Source: Aggregatibacter actinomycetemcomitans (GTDB lineage Bacteria; Pseudomonadota; Gammaproteobacteria; Enterobacterales; Pasteurellaceae). From it: a DNA stretch of 37,325 bases. Shown piece after piece: positions 1 through 8,168 of the stretch. Location of the stretch: assembly GCA_017160915.1 (NCBI GenBank), contig JACAWG010000078.1, positions 1 through 37,325 of the forward strand, written 5' to 3'. Both the position numbers and the translations under genes were made by a program. Within the stretch, counting starts at the first letter, position 1; each line of letters opens with the position of its first letter. A model generated the notes under the pieces. That model was not told the DNA's origin and searched no databases. It was given only the letters and a program-made list of their open reading frames with translations.

Positions 1-52
1 CTTAAAAAGGGCAAAATTACCAACTATTTTGTCTACTATGCCAATAAAAACG

Positions 53-84
53 AAAACCGCTCTATTGAGCGGTTTTTTACTACG
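53..84. terminator. Bidirectional intrinsic terminator
   Basis: AAAACCGCTC and GAGCGGTTTT form a 10-bp stem around a TATT loop. A T-run follows on the plus strand and a looser one on the minus strand. It lies about 110 bp beyond the oppA-like stop, so it probably ends that transcript and perhaps one entering from the left. No convincing coding sequence is visible in bases 1-191. Confidence 0.75.
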
Positions 85-191
85 CCGAAAACAGACCAAA
101 GTTGAATGTGAATTCGAGTCTTTTAGCGGTTCGGCGTTTCTAACGAGAAAGGCAGGCAAAACTTTCACGGTCCAAGAAAGTCTTGGAAAAA

Positions 192-1802
192 TTATTTCTT
201 AATATAAAGCTCTTTCGTATAAACATAATCCTGTGGGTTATGCATTGGAAAGCCGCCTACATTTGGCGTGAGCACTTTGATTAATGGCGAATAGAAAATC
301 GGAATAATTGGTGCTTGCTCAGAAATCATTTTTTCGGCTTGTTGATATAAATCCGCACGGGCGTTGTTATCTAACGTGCTTTGCGCTTTCATCATCACCG
401 CATCAAATGCTGAATTGCGCCATTTACCGGCGTTTTCAGCCGAACTTGAAACCAATGAATTTAAGAATGCCGAAGGTTCGTTATATTCCGCATCAATGGA
501 CATTCGGGATACTTGGAAATTCCCCGCCTGGCGTTCACCTAAATAGGTTTTCCATTCCATTGTTCGTAATTTCACCTCCGCGCCCAGTTGTTTTTTCCAT
601 TCGGAAGCCAAGGCAAGCGCCACTTTTTCATGGGTTGCGTATTTGTTATAGAAAATTTCAAATTGCAGCGGATGTTTTGCGTTATAACCGGCTTCATCTA
701 ATAATTTCTTCGCTTGCGCAACGCGCGTTGCCATCGGTTCGTTTAATTCGGCAATGTTCGGTTGCTTAAATCCATCCACTTCCGGCGGTGTCAATGTGGT
801 CGCCGGTTTGCGTAAGCCAATAATATGTTCTGCAATTAATGGGCGATCTAAAGAAAGGTACAATGCCTTGCGGACTTTTTCATTATCAAACGGCGGTTTC
901 GTGACATTAAAGGTATAAAACTCAGTGGTTAATCTCGGCACCACAATTAACGCATTCGGTGTATTTTTCTGAATATGCGGAATTTGCTCTACGGGCACCC
1001 ACGTTAAATCCAATTCTTTTGCCTGATAACGTTGATAGGCAGAAGCCAAACTTTCTTCAAACAAATATTCGGACGTCTCAATTACCGTATTTTTATTATT
1101 CCAATACAACGGGTTGCGCACGGCGGTAATTTTTTCATTAATGCTCCATTTTTTTAATTGATAGGCACCGTTACTCACGATATTTTCAGGCATTGCCCAT
1201 TTATCGCCCAATAGCGCCAATTTGTGATGAGGCACCGGGAACGTGGTTGGGTAAGCCAATAATTGCAAGAAATACGGTGTCGTTTGCGTGAGTTTTACCT
1301 CTAAGGTTTTATCATCTAAGGCTTTAATGCCAAGTTGTTCAACCGGCAACTTACCTTGCATCACCGCTTCGGCATTCAAAATATGAGCTTTCGCCAAATA
1401 AGAGGCATTTGGGCTGCCAAATTTAGGATCCACCGCACGTTGCCACCCCAACACAAAATCCTGTGCTTTTACCGCTTCACCGTCTGACCATTTTGTATCT
1501 CTTAATGTAAAGGTGTAGGTTTTGCCCTCGTCAGAAACCGTCCATTTTTCTGCTTGTGCGGGTTGAACCTGTCCATTTTCATCAAGCCAAATTAACCCTT
1601 CAAACAGATCAATCACAATCTGTGCAGCGGTATTTTCTTGCACCTGTTGCGGATCGAGCGAACCGGGATCGCTATGGGTATTTTGACGGAAGATTTGTGT
1701 TTCAGAGAGTTGAGTGCCGGCAGGCACGGTGGCTGAAAACGCCGTGGCAGAAAAGATGCCAAGCATCACACTGACCAGCGCTGATGTTTTGAATGTTTTC
1801 AT
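192..1802 (-). CDS. oppA: Periplasmic oligopeptide-binding protein, OppA-like (SBP family 5)
   Basis: This is the solute-binding component of a peptide ABC importer, expected to capture oligopeptides in the periplasm for an OppBCDF-type permease. The 536-residue length is normal for OppA. Residues 1-24 form a signal peptide (basic start, hydrophobic core, small residues before the cut) with no lipobox Cys. The start of the mature protein has the family pattern SLDPQ...DLFEGL, as in OppA/DppA/MppA. An AAGGA ribosome site precedes the ATG at 1802. No oppBCDF genes follow: a terminator lies about 110 bp downstream, so this looks like an orphan binding protein that shares a permease encoded elsewhere. 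It has no uptake sequence. The family is clear, but the exact ligand (general peptide, murein peptide or other) cannot be read from sequence. Confidence 0.88.
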   Translation of the reverse strand: MKTFKTSALVSVMLGIFSATAFSATVPAGTQLSETQIFRQNTHSDPGSLDPQQVQENTAAQIVIDLFEGLIWLDENGQVQPAQAEKWTVSDEGKTYTFTLRDTKWSDGEAVKAQDFVLGWQRAVDPKFGSPNASYLAKAHILNAEAVMQGKLPVEQLGIKALDDKTLEVKLTQTTPYFLQLLAYPTTFPVPHHKLALLGDKWAMPENIVSNGAYQLKKWSINEKITAVRNPLYWNNKNTVIETSEYLFEESLASAYQRYQAKELDLTWVPVEQIPHIQKNTPNALIVVPRLTTEFYTFNVTKPPFDNEKVRKALYLSLDRPLIAEHIIGLRKPATTLTPPEVDGFKQPNIAELNEPMATRVAQAKKLLDEAGYNAKHPLQFEIFYNKYATHEKVALALASEWKKQLGAEVKLRTMEWKTYLGERQAGNFQVSRMSIDAEYNEPSAFLNSLVSSSAENAGKWRNSAFDAVMMKAQSTLDNNARADLYQQAEKMISEQAPIIPIFYSPLIKVLTPNVGGFPMHNPQDYVYTKELYIKK

Positions 1803-1927
1803 AAAAAATCCTTTTAAATAATACGGCGAAATACCGCAGGATATTCTATAAAAATGGCTTGGGGAAATCCTTGATGAGCTTCACAAATTACGACACAAAC
1901 CCCATCGTTTACAAGGCATCTTCCCCA

Positions 1928-2683
1928 TCATTTATAATTAAACAACGTTCTTGCCAGGAAATCGGCGGTTTTGGGGAATAGCGCGTAGAACTTACGGGCA
2001 AAGGCAAGGGTGCGGGGTAAATTGATTTCACGGACGTTTTTTCCCAACGCCGTGGCAATTTTTTGTGCCACCAAATCCACCGGAATTAAAAAGGGTTTGA
2101 TGGATTTTAGATACGTCCCCTCAGGATCCGCGTGGTTAAAAAACTTAGTGGCGATCGGGCCGGGGTTGACGGTGGTGGCGAATACGCCTTTATCCGCCAG
2201 CTCCAAACGGATAGCGTCGGAATAGCCGATCATGGCAAATTTACTGGCGGAATACAGGCTGGATTTGGCGGATGCCAAAAATCCCGACATAGAAACGATA
2301 TTGACGATATGCCCGCGCCCAAGCGTTTTCATTTTGTGCCCGACAAGTTGGCAAAAGGTCATGCCGGCAAACACGTTCACTTCAAACATCTTGCGCGCCG
2401 CTTCCGTCGTCAGGTAATCGAAATCATCATACACCGCATAGCCTGCGTTATTGATCAACACATCCACCGCGCCATAACGCTGTTCAATCTCCTGCAAGCA
2501 GGCAGCGACGGCGCGCTCATCGCAAATATCCGGCTGGAAACAGGCTTTATGGGGATGAAACGCATACAGGTTTTCCAACAACGCCGCTTCTCTGCCGATT
2601 AAAATCAAGCGGTCATTGGGCAGGTGTTTTACGATTGCCTGCGCCAAATCCCCGCCGGCACCGGTGATAATAATGTTTCTCAT
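1928..2683 (-). CDS. Short-chain dehydrogenase/reductase (SDR)
   Basis: A cytosolic NAD(P)-dependent oxidoreductase of the classical SDR type, 251 residues. Visible motifs are an N-terminal Rossmann TGAGG segment (residues 7-11), NNAG at 78-81, the catalytic Ser131, Tyr144 and Lys148 (YSASK), and PGP at about 174. The nucleotide-binding glycine motif is atypical: the usual TGxxxGxG reads TGAGGDLA, so the last two glycines are replaced. The C-terminal region is like that of DltE/YdfG-type SDRs with a basic tail. It lies between the oppA-like gene and the tannase gene, all on the minus strand, but gaps of about 90-125 bp make an operon uncertain. The substrate cannot be predicted. Confidence 0.85.
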   Translation of the reverse strand: MRNIIITGAGGDLAQAIVKHLPNDRLILIGREAALLENLYAFHPHKACFQPDICDERAVAACLQEIEQRYGAVDVLINNAGYAVYDDFDYLTTEAARKMFEVNVFAGMTFCQLVGHKMKTLGRGHIVNIVSMSGFLASAKSSLYSASKFAMIGYSDAIRLELADKGVFATTVNPGPIATKFFNHADPEGTYLKSIKPFLIPVDLVAQKIATALGKNVREINLPRTLAFARKFYALFPKTADFLARTLFNYK

Positions 2684-2776
2684 AAGTTAATCCTGTCAAT
2701 CCACAAGGCATTACACGTGTTTTTGGTTAATCAATTCGCCGTCAAATCCAACCGCACTTTTAGCCGCCGTTCGTCA

Positions 2777-4381
2777 TTACTTACAAACAAAACTTTCCGC
2801 TTTGTTTTCATCACCGCCCATATAAGTCGCCACTTTCGGATAAGCACAAATCGGCATTTGCTTGTTCGGGTAAGTTTTGCTTTTCGCAAGCAGGCTTTCC
2901 GGCGCTTGGTTGTTATCGTGCCATTGTTCTAACGCCGTCAACGGATCGAAGTCATCTAAGCCGTTGCCGCCACCGCAGTGGGTTAAGCCCGGCGCCACAA
3001 AAAGTCGGGAAAATTCACCCGCACTTTGGGTGTCGTTTTGTAATTCGTTAAACCACGCTACTTGGTCCTTTGCGGAGAACACGGGGTCGGACACGCCGGT
3101 TACTACAATCAATTTACCGCCGTTAGCTTTGAACGTGCCGAGATCGGTCGAGATTGCGTCGTTAATCGCACCGGTTTGATAGACGCGCGGGGTGTCTTTG
3201 TCGAAGTCAAATTTCATCAAATCGAAGTTCGGATCCATTGGCGTCATAAAATAGTGGGTCATTGAGCCGCCCCCTAACACGATGTTCCGCGCATTTGGCG
3301 TAGCCGTTTGCGAATCGCCTAACTTCCACGAACGCCAGCCCTCTTGGTTGATGCCCGAATCGTAATACCAGCCGCTATAAATCTGTTCGCCGCGACTGTT
3401 TTTCGCGCCCTCGAAAATCGCTTTTAAGGCGGCAATTTTTTCTTTTGGTAAATCAAGGGAATCCGGCGTGAAATCACATTTTTCCCACGCGCTGATAATG
3501 CCGTCTTTCAAGCCATCGTTGGCATCGCACTTCGCCAACACACCGTTAGCAACCTTATCTAAATCCGCAGGCGTTAAGGCATTGGCGAAAATCTTCTCGC
3601 CTTTTTCGTTGGTTGGGGCGATTTTCATTAACTGTTGATTGTCCCACTGTTCCGCCACTGCCGCACGGGAAAGGCGAAAGCCCGGGTTTGCCGCCACCAC
3701 GCCATCAAATTCCAGCGGATAACGTTGCGCCGCCATCATTGCCGCCCGTCCGCCGTTGGAGCAGCCCATAAAATAATGGTGTTTTGCCGCTTGTTGGTAC
3801 GCTGCTTGAATCAGCTGTTTCGCCACAGGCGTTGCTTTGCCGATGGCTTGATAAGCGTAATCAAGGCGCGCCTGCTGATCGGCACCAAAATCAGGGGTCG
3901 GCGTTGGGTGACCGGAATCCATCGTCATCACCGCATAGCCGCGTATTAACGCAGGGGTTGCCGTTGAACTGCGTACTGGGATTGCGCCTAACGCCGGTGC
4001 GACAAAGCCGTCCATGCCGCCACCGCCCTGGAACAGGAATTTGTTGTTCCAATTTTCAGGCAAACGCAGCTGGAATTTAATGCCGTAATGTTTGCCGTCC
4101 GCCCCCGTGCGGGCGGCTATTTCGCCTTCCACAATACAATGCGGTTTGGCTTTAAGCGTGTTGGTTGCGCCACCTGTGAGCGCCGACATTCTGTCTGCCG
4201 CCACTTCGCCGCTGGCGTTCCATTCTACGTTTTGGATTTCGGTGTTGAAGATAGACGTATTCTTTAACGCTAAGCATTGTTGCTCATTAAGTGCGGTGGA
4301 ATTTTGCGGAGAATTTGCCAATGCAAGATGAGACATGCCGAGCAGGGCAAGAGAAAGTAAAGACAGAGGAAATTTTTTCAT
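2777..4381 (-). CDS. Exported tannase/feruloyl esterase family alpha/beta hydrolase
   Basis: Predicted secreted esterase of the tannase/feruloyl esterase family (PF07519), 534 residues, which hydrolyses galloyl or hydroxycinnamoyl esters of plant polyphenols. A signal peptide spans residues 1-22 (cleavage near ALA-N). The family's CS-D-HC triad is complete: Cys207-Ser208 in GCSNGGR, Asp432 in GVSDP, and His468-Cys469 in LTHCGGG. The two cysteines normally form a disulfide that holds the triad. An Asp-rich DANDGLKDG segment (286-294) matches the calcium-binding loop of this family. A paired-uptake-sequence terminator lies just upstream, so it is probably transcribed separately from mobB. Family and catalytic competence are well supported; whether it acts on tannins, ferulates or another ester is open. 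Confidence 0.9.
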   Translation of the reverse strand: MKKFPLSLLSLALLGMSHLALANSPQNSTALNEQQCLALKNTSIFNTEIQNVEWNASGEVAADRMSALTGGATNTLKAKPHCIVEGEIAARTGADGKHYGIKFQLRLPENWNNKFLFQGGGGMDGFVAPALGAIPVRSSTATPALIRGYAVMTMDSGHPTPTPDFGADQQARLDYAYQAIGKATPVAKQLIQAAYQQAAKHHYFMGCSNGGRAAMMAAQRYPLEFDGVVAANPGFRLSRAAVAEQWDNQQLMKIAPTNEKGEKIFANALTPADLDKVANGVLAKCDANDGLKDGIISAWEKCDFTPDSLDLPKEKIAALKAIFEGAKNSRGEQIYSGWYYDSGINQEGWRSWKLGDSQTATPNARNIVLGGGSMTHYFMTPMDPNFDLMKFDFDKDTPRVYQTGAINDAISTDLGTFKANGGKLIVVTGVSDPVFSAKDQVAWFNELQNDTQSAGEFSRLFVAPGLTHCGGGNGLDDFDPLTALEQWHDNNQAPESLLAKSKTYPNKQMPICAYPKVATYMGGDENKAESFVCK

Positions 4382-4412
4382 AAAAACACCTTAAAAAATG
4401 GAAGAAAAACTG

Positions 4413-4444
4413 ACCGCACTTTAGCATAAAGCGAAAAGTGCGGT
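4413..4444 (-). terminator. Inverted uptake-sequence pair acting as mobB terminator
   Basis: ACCGCACTTT (4413-4422) and AAAGTGCGGT (4435-4444) are two uptake sequences in opposite orientation that form a 10-bp stem. In the minus direction a T-rich run follows, just after the mobB stop and just before the tannase start. Confidence 0.75.
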
Positions 4445-4455
4445 GCGAAAAAACA

Positions 4456-4968
4456 TTATTTTTTTCCACCGCACTTTTGTTCATACCACGCCACAATGAA
4501 CTCGGCGATTTGTTCAATATGGTTAATATCCAAGTGTGGCTTATGGGTGGTTAAAGGATAATCGGTGGCGATGGCAAGGACGTACTCGTCCATTTCCGGA
4601 AGCGGTTTGGTCATGTCTTTGCGGTGTAACAATATCTTTTCGATGGATTCTTGTTTGAAGCCTTCCACCAAGATCAGATCCGTCAACGCCTCGTCAAATT
4701 GCGTGCGCAAATAGGGCAGAGAAATATGTTGTTGTGGAGTTTCGGTCATCAGCGCCCAGCGTTGATCGCACGCCATAATCACTTGGCTGGCGCCGGCATC
4801 TTTCATGCGCCAGCTGTCTTTGCCCGGTTTGTCAATTTGGACATCGTGGTGACTGTGTTTAATCACGGCGGGACGCAAACCGCGCTGTTTTAATTGCGGG
4901 AGTAATTTTTCCAATAAGGTGGTTTTGCCGCTGCCGCTGTAACCGGTAATGCCAAGCATAGGGAGCAT
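4456..4968 (-). CDS. mobB: Molybdopterin-guanine dinucleotide biosynthesis adaptor MobB
   Basis: MobB is a P-loop GTP-binding protein that assists MobA in attaching GMP to molybdopterin, giving the bis-MGD cofactor of DMSO-reductase-family enzymes such as formate dehydrogenase and nitrate reductase. The 170 residues include the Walker A segment GYSGSGKTT (9-17) and the KHSHHDVQIDKPGKDSWRMKD stretch typical of the family. mobA is not beside it. The start MLPMLGITGYSG aligns with MobB proteins and has AGGAAAC upstream. Oddity: the last codons, KCGGKK, are written by an uptake sequence (4468-4476), so the C terminus appears shaped by the DNA-uptake motif. Confidence 0.92.
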   Translation of the reverse strand: MLPMLGITGYSGSGKTTLLEKLLPQLKQRGLRPAVIKHSHHDVQIDKPGKDSWRMKDAGASQVIMACDQRWALMTETPQQHISLPYLRTQFDEALTDLILVEGFKQESIEKILLHRKDMTKPLPEMDEYVLAIATDYPLTTHKPHLDINHIEQIAEFIVAWYEQKCGGKK

Positions 4969-4996
4969 AATGTTTCCTTGAAGAAAATTGAATAGA

Positions 4997-5020
4997 CGGG
5001 CTGAATTATATAACAGCCCG
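4997..5020 (-). terminator. Hairpin after rseC, possible weak terminator
   Basis: CGGGCTG and CAGCCCG form a perfect 7-bp stem with a 10-base AT-rich loop between the rseC stop (5050) and the mobB start (4968). The T-tract is poor in the minus direction, so it may be a weak terminator or a hairpin in the mobB leader. Confidence 0.4.
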
Positions 5021-5049
5021 GAAAAGAAAACGAACGGTGCGCGGGGGAT

Positions 5050-5487
5050 TTATAACACGCGCAATAACACCGGTTGATAAGCGGATTTGCGATTGAGTTT
5101 TTGCGCATACCAACTCACACCGAGAAAAGAAAGTGCGGTGGAAATGAAGATAAAAAAGACGCTGACGAGCTCATGGGCAAACAGCGAATCAAATAATAAG
5201 GTGCTGAATAATAAAGTAAATAGCGGCACGCAATACATAAGCACGGCGGATTTAATTAAGGAATGCTCGGACAAGCCGATTTCCACCCGTTGCCCCACTT
5301 TCAGCGGCGTGATGGTCTCAATGGTGAAAATATGTTCGCCACGCGCACCGCTGCCGGTTAATTCCGACAGGGCGGAATTGCCGCACGCCGATTTTGCCGC
5401 GCAAGCGCCGCAGGCACTTTGTGATTGGCATTTCACTTTCGCTCTGCCGGATTCGTACTCAATAACGACCGCACTTTCAGTTAACAT
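5050..5487 (-). CDS. rseC: RseC, inner-membrane regulator of the sigma-E system
   Basis: RseC is the last gene of the rpoE operon. In gamma-proteobacteria it is a mild positive modulator of sigma-E and is also linked to the SoxR-reducing system. The 145 residues start with a cytoplasmic Cys cluster (Cys20, 26, 29 and 35; C-x5-C-x2-C-x5-C) and continue with two membrane helices at about 80-100 and 106-124. Only 9 bp separate it from the rseB stop. An uptake sequence at 5468-5476 encodes residues near the N terminus (TESAVV), and a second lies in the C-terminal part (5131-5139). Confidence 0.92.
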   Translation of the reverse strand: MLTESAVVIEYESGRAKVKCQSQSACGACAAKSACGNSALSELTGSGARGEHIFTIETITPLKVGQRVEIGLSEHSLIKSAVLMYCVPLFTLLFSTLLFDSLFAHELVSVFFIFISTALSFLGVSWYAQKLNRKSAYQPVLLRVL

Positions 5488-5496
5488 AATCGCCTG

Positions 5497-6453
5497 CTAT
5501 TTTCTGAATTTAATGTCTTGCACAATACGTTTTGCCGTGGAAATCGGCAGTTGCCCGATAATGGTCACTTCTTTGTTTTCCATGCTTTCGGTATAAATCG
5601 TGTAAGCGCCCTGCCGCCACGTATTATCCTGCTGCGTGGATTCGGCGATTTTATCGGAAACATATAAGGTGAAAGAAAATAAACCGTCGCTGTAAAGTTG
5701 CGATTCGATGTTCTCTTCGCCGTCCAATTCAATGCTACGATTCACTAATTTAAACCCTTGCGGAAGCCAGCCGGGCTGCCATTTAAACGCGGGGGTTTTA
5801 CCTGCTTTTTGATCCATTAACAACGGCGGGAAAACGACGCGGTTCAAATACGCCGGCAAACCGGATAACTCATTGCCGATATATAAATTCACTACGCGGA
5901 ACTGATCCAACAAATTGCCTTCACGGTCGAGCATATCGGTGCGTAATAACAGGTGGTTTTCTTCGTCAATAAACGCCAGATACTGATAACGGAAATCGTC
6001 TTTCGGCAGAATTCGGATGGTTTGCACCACATGATCCGCCACGCGGTTGCGCCCGATATTCACAAAATCATAATATTTTTCCAATGCATCAAAATTGGCA
6101 CGCGACAACGGCGGTAAATTATCAATAATGCCGGAGCCGTTAATGGTAAACGCCTGATAGTTCGGCTGGAAATAACTGATTAAATTCTCCCGTTGCACAA
6201 TTTCTTGTTGCGGACCGTCCAGCGTAACCAGTTGAGCATAGGTTTTGCCGTCGGCGACAAAATGACGGTAACGCAGAGAATCCATGTTTGACGGTGTGGT
6301 TTGCACGAAAGAAAACTCGTAATTTAACTGTTGTGTGGCTTTTTTCATTTCATCTAAAAGTTGCTTCGGCGAAAGATTCTCCTGAGCCACGGAAGGAAGC
6401 GAACAACTCAACAATAAGAAAAGTGCGGTGGTTTTTAGAAGCGTTTTTAACAT
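5497..6453 (-). CDS. rseB: RseB, periplasmic regulator of the anti-sigma factor RseA
   Basis: RseB binds the periplasmic part of RseA and shields it from DegS until it senses misassembled lipopolysaccharide or outer-membrane proteins. I place the start at 6453 (MLKTLLKTTALF...), giving 318 residues with a clear signal peptide cut near VAQ and AGGAA eight bases upstream. The frame stays open upstream to 6486, but the longer version would add MVVNLFIRNLK in front of the signal peptide and would be translated from an intergenic hairpin. The N-terminal lipoprotein-like domain and the C-terminal small domain are both present, as is usual. An uptake sequence (6421-6429) encodes part of the signal peptide (TTALF). 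Confidence 0.92.
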   Translation of the reverse strand: MLKTLLKTTALFLLLSCSLPSVAQENLSPKQLLDEMKKATQQLNYEFSFVQTTPSNMDSLRYRHFVADGKTYAQLVTLDGPQQEIVQRENLISYFQPNYQAFTINGSGIIDNLPPLSRANFDALEKYYDFVNIGRNRVADHVVQTIRILPKDDFRYQYLAFIDEENHLLLRTDMLDREGNLLDQFRVVNLYIGNELSGLPAYLNRVVFPPLLMDQKAGKTPAFKWQPGWLPQGFKLVNRSIELDGEENIESQLYSDGLFSFTLYVSDKIAESTQQDNTWRQGAYTIYTESMENKEVTIIGQLPISTAKRIVQDIKFRK

Positions 6454-6474
6454 TTTCAAATTCCTAATAAACAA

Positions 6475-6500
6475 ATTCACCACCAAAATTGGTGGTGAAT
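6475..6500 (-). terminator. Intercistronic hairpin between rseA and rseB
   Basis: ATTCACCACCAA and TTGGTGGTGAAT are exact complements, giving a stem of 10-12 bp with a tiny loop. In the minus direction it is followed by TTTGTTTATT and then the rseB ribosome site. It could act as a partial terminator or an mRNA-stabilising element inside the operon. Confidence 0.5.
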
Positions 6501-6534
6501 TTTCAGCAAACAGTTATACCGGAAAACATATTAT

Positions 6535-7119
6535 TTATTTTGCGCGGGTTTGTTCCAAACTTAAGGAATCGCCGTAAACCCGACGTTGTAATTCGTAACT
6601 TTGTAACATCGCACCGATACGTTTATTTTTTTGTTCCAACTGCTCGGTAGTAATCACATCTTTGCTCGGTGCATTATAGCTCACTTCCTGCACACCGTTG
6701 TTAAACGGTAATGTTTGCAACACCGGGGTATCCGGCGCATTTTGCACCGCAGACTTGCTGTTCAACGATTGCACGCCCAACACCGCCACTAAGCAGACGC
6801 TTGCCGCCACGGCAACCTGTGTCATCGGCACAAACCATGATTTGAGTTTTTGCATGAACGGAGAAGATTCGACTTCTTGCGGTAACGGTTGGGAAACTGT
6901 CGGTTGTGCAACGACAATTTCTTCGTCCGCAATCAGACTTTCCATTTTCGCAGTGAAATCAGCACCTAAGAAAACATTTGTCTCCTGACGCATCACCGCG
7001 CGAATTGTATGAAAATTCGCCCAGCTTTCTTGCAATTCCGCATCTTGGCATAATTGCTCGGTGAGTTCACTGCTGACTTGCTCACCGTCAATATATGCTG
7101 AAAGTAATTCTTTTTGCAT
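6535..7119 (-). CDS. rseA: Anti-sigma-E factor RseA
   Basis: RseA is a single-pass inner-membrane protein whose cytoplasmic N terminus holds sigma-E inactive and whose periplasmic part binds RseB and is cut by DegS, then RseP. The 194 residues show the N-terminal anti-sigma domain (LLSAYIDGE at 5-13), one membrane helix at about 98-118, and a periplasmic C-terminal tail. It sits 38 bp downstream of rpoE on the same strand and before rseB, the standard operon order. Confidence 0.93.
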   Translation of the reverse strand: MQKELLSAYIDGEQVSSELTEQLCQDAELQESWANFHTIRAVMRQETNVFLGADFTAKMESLIADEEIVVAQPTVSQPLPQEVESSPFMQKLKSWFVPMTQVAVAASVCLVAVLGVQSLNSKSAVQNAPDTPVLQTLPFNNGVQEVSYNAPSKDVITTEQLEQKNKRIGAMLQSYELQRRVYGDSLSLEQTRAK

Positions 7120-7157
7120 TTTCGTACTCCGACTAACCGTAGTTGTGTTGCTGTTTA

Positions 7158-7733
7158 TTAACGTTGTAAAAGCGGTTTGACCTTGCTTTCAATGATTTCA
7201 CGCGCTCTGAAAATCCGCGATCTGACGGTTCCCACCGGGCAATCCATGATTTCCGCAATTTCTTCATAACTCAATCCTTCGATTTCGCGTAAAGTAATTG
7301 CCGTGCGTAAATCTTCCTGCAAGCTTTTGATCGTATCAAACACAATCTTTTTCAATTCATTGGATAACATTTCATTTTCGGGCGTATCCACATCCCGTAA
7401 ATTTGTCCCCACATCGTAGGATTCCGCATCTTCAGCCAAAATATCTTCATTTGGCGGGCGACGCCCCTGTGCGGTTAAGTAATTTTTTGCGGTATTTACC
7501 GCAATTCTATATAGCCAAGTGTAGAAAGCGCTATCACCGCGAAAAGAATCAATGGAACGATATGCTTTTATAAATGATTCTTGTACAACATCAGGAATAT
7601 CATTCGGTGAAATATACCGAGTCAGTAATCCAGCCACTTTATTTTGATAACGCGATACCAATAAGTTGAAAGCTTTCTTATCTCCCTGCTGTACCCTTTC
7701 TACCAAAGCTTGATCTGTTAGCTGTTCAGCCAT
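7158..7733 (-). CDS. rpoE: RNA polymerase sigma-E factor RpoE (ECF family)
   Basis: Sigma factor for extracytoplasmic stress, directing RNA polymerase to promoters with a GAACTT and TCTRA pattern. The length (191 residues) is standard. Region 2 (about residues 20-90, DVVQESFIKAYRSIDSFRG...FYTWLYRIAVN) and region 4 (about 130-185, LREIEGLSYEEIAEIMDCPVGTVRSRIFRAR, a helix-turn-helix that reads the -35 element) are intact. It heads rpoE-rseA-rseB-rseC and has its own matching promoter upstream (7795-7821), so it is expected to autoregulate. Confidence 0.96.
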   Translation of the reverse strand: MAEQLTDQALVERVQQGDKKAFNLLVSRYQNKVAGLLTRYISPNDIPDVVQESFIKAYRSIDSFRGDSAFYTWLYRIAVNTAKNYLTAQGRRPPNEDILAEDAESYDVGTNLRDVDTPENEMLSNELKKIVFDTIKSLQEDLRTAITLREIEGLSYEEIAEIMDCPVGTVRSRIFRAREIIESKVKPLLQR

Positions 7734-7794
7734 ATAACCTCATAATCACGTCTAACAAGCTTTAATTTCAAAGCCAGCAAGCTCTTGTAATGCG

Positions 7795-7821
7795 TTAGAC
7801 GAAGTGAAAGACGAAAAGTTC
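7795..7821 (-). promoter_or_regulatory. Sigma-E-type promoter of rpoE-rseABC
   Basis: On the minus strand, GAACTT (plus coordinates 7816-7821) is separated by exactly 16 bp from TCTAA (7795-7799). This matches the known sigma-E consensus of GAACTT, a 16-17 bp spacer and TCTRA. The predicted transcript start lies about 55 bases before the rpoE ATG. Confidence 0.82.
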
Positions 7822-7874
7822 AGTCCCTTTACAAACTTTACAAAAAACACAATTGAAAATTAATTCAATATTAA

Positions 7875-8129
7875 TCAACGAGTTAAATTCAACTTCTGTT
7901 GAATTTCCGCCACCATTTGACGCAATTCCGGATCGTCGATCGTGCCGTTATTAAAAAACCACGAAAATAATTGCAGGTCGGAACACGCCAGCAAACGCAC
8001 AAAAACCGCCTTTTGTTGTTCGCTTAATTGGGCAAAATGTTGCTGATAAAAAGGCATAATCACTTTATCCAACTCCAGCATGCCACGCCGGCAATCCCAC
8101 TCAATGCGAAACGGATCATAATGTTTCAT
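7875..8129 (-). CDS. sdhE: FAD assembly factor SdhE (YgfY family)
   Basis: SdhE helps attach FAD covalently to the flavoprotein subunit of succinate dehydrogenase or fumarate reductase. I use the start MKHYDPFRIEW at 8129 (84 residues), which has GGAG nine bases upstream; the open frame extends seven codons further (to 8150) with no better signal. The conserved RGMLE motif (RGxxE, required for flavinylation) is in CRRGMLELD. In a family with fumarate-based anaerobic respiration the likely client is FrdA. It is next to rpoE, a neighbourhood I recall from other Pasteurellaceae, but the sigma-E promoter separates the two transcripts. Confidence 0.88.
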   Translation of the reverse strand: MKHYDPFRIEWDCRRGMLELDKVIMPFYQQHFAQLSEQQKAVFVRLLACSDLQLFSWFFNNGTIDDPELRQMVAEIQQKLNLTR

Positions 8130-8168
8130 TTTGATCTCCTTACTCACCACAACGGGCGAATTATATAA

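Noticed and set aside
1-191. Possible end of a coding region at the left edge
   Set aside because: Two frames are open for a while but run through the terminator hairpin, and no protein is recognisable.
6454-6486. Longer start of rseB (MVVNLFIRNLK...)
   Set aside because: It would place residues in front of the signal peptide and read through the intercistronic hairpin; the ATG at 6453 has a good ribosome site.
7852-7869. AT-rich inverted repeat ATTGAA...TTCAAT after sdhE
   Set aside because: Only 6 A-T-rich pairs; it may help terminate sdhE before the T-run but is too weak to list as a feature.
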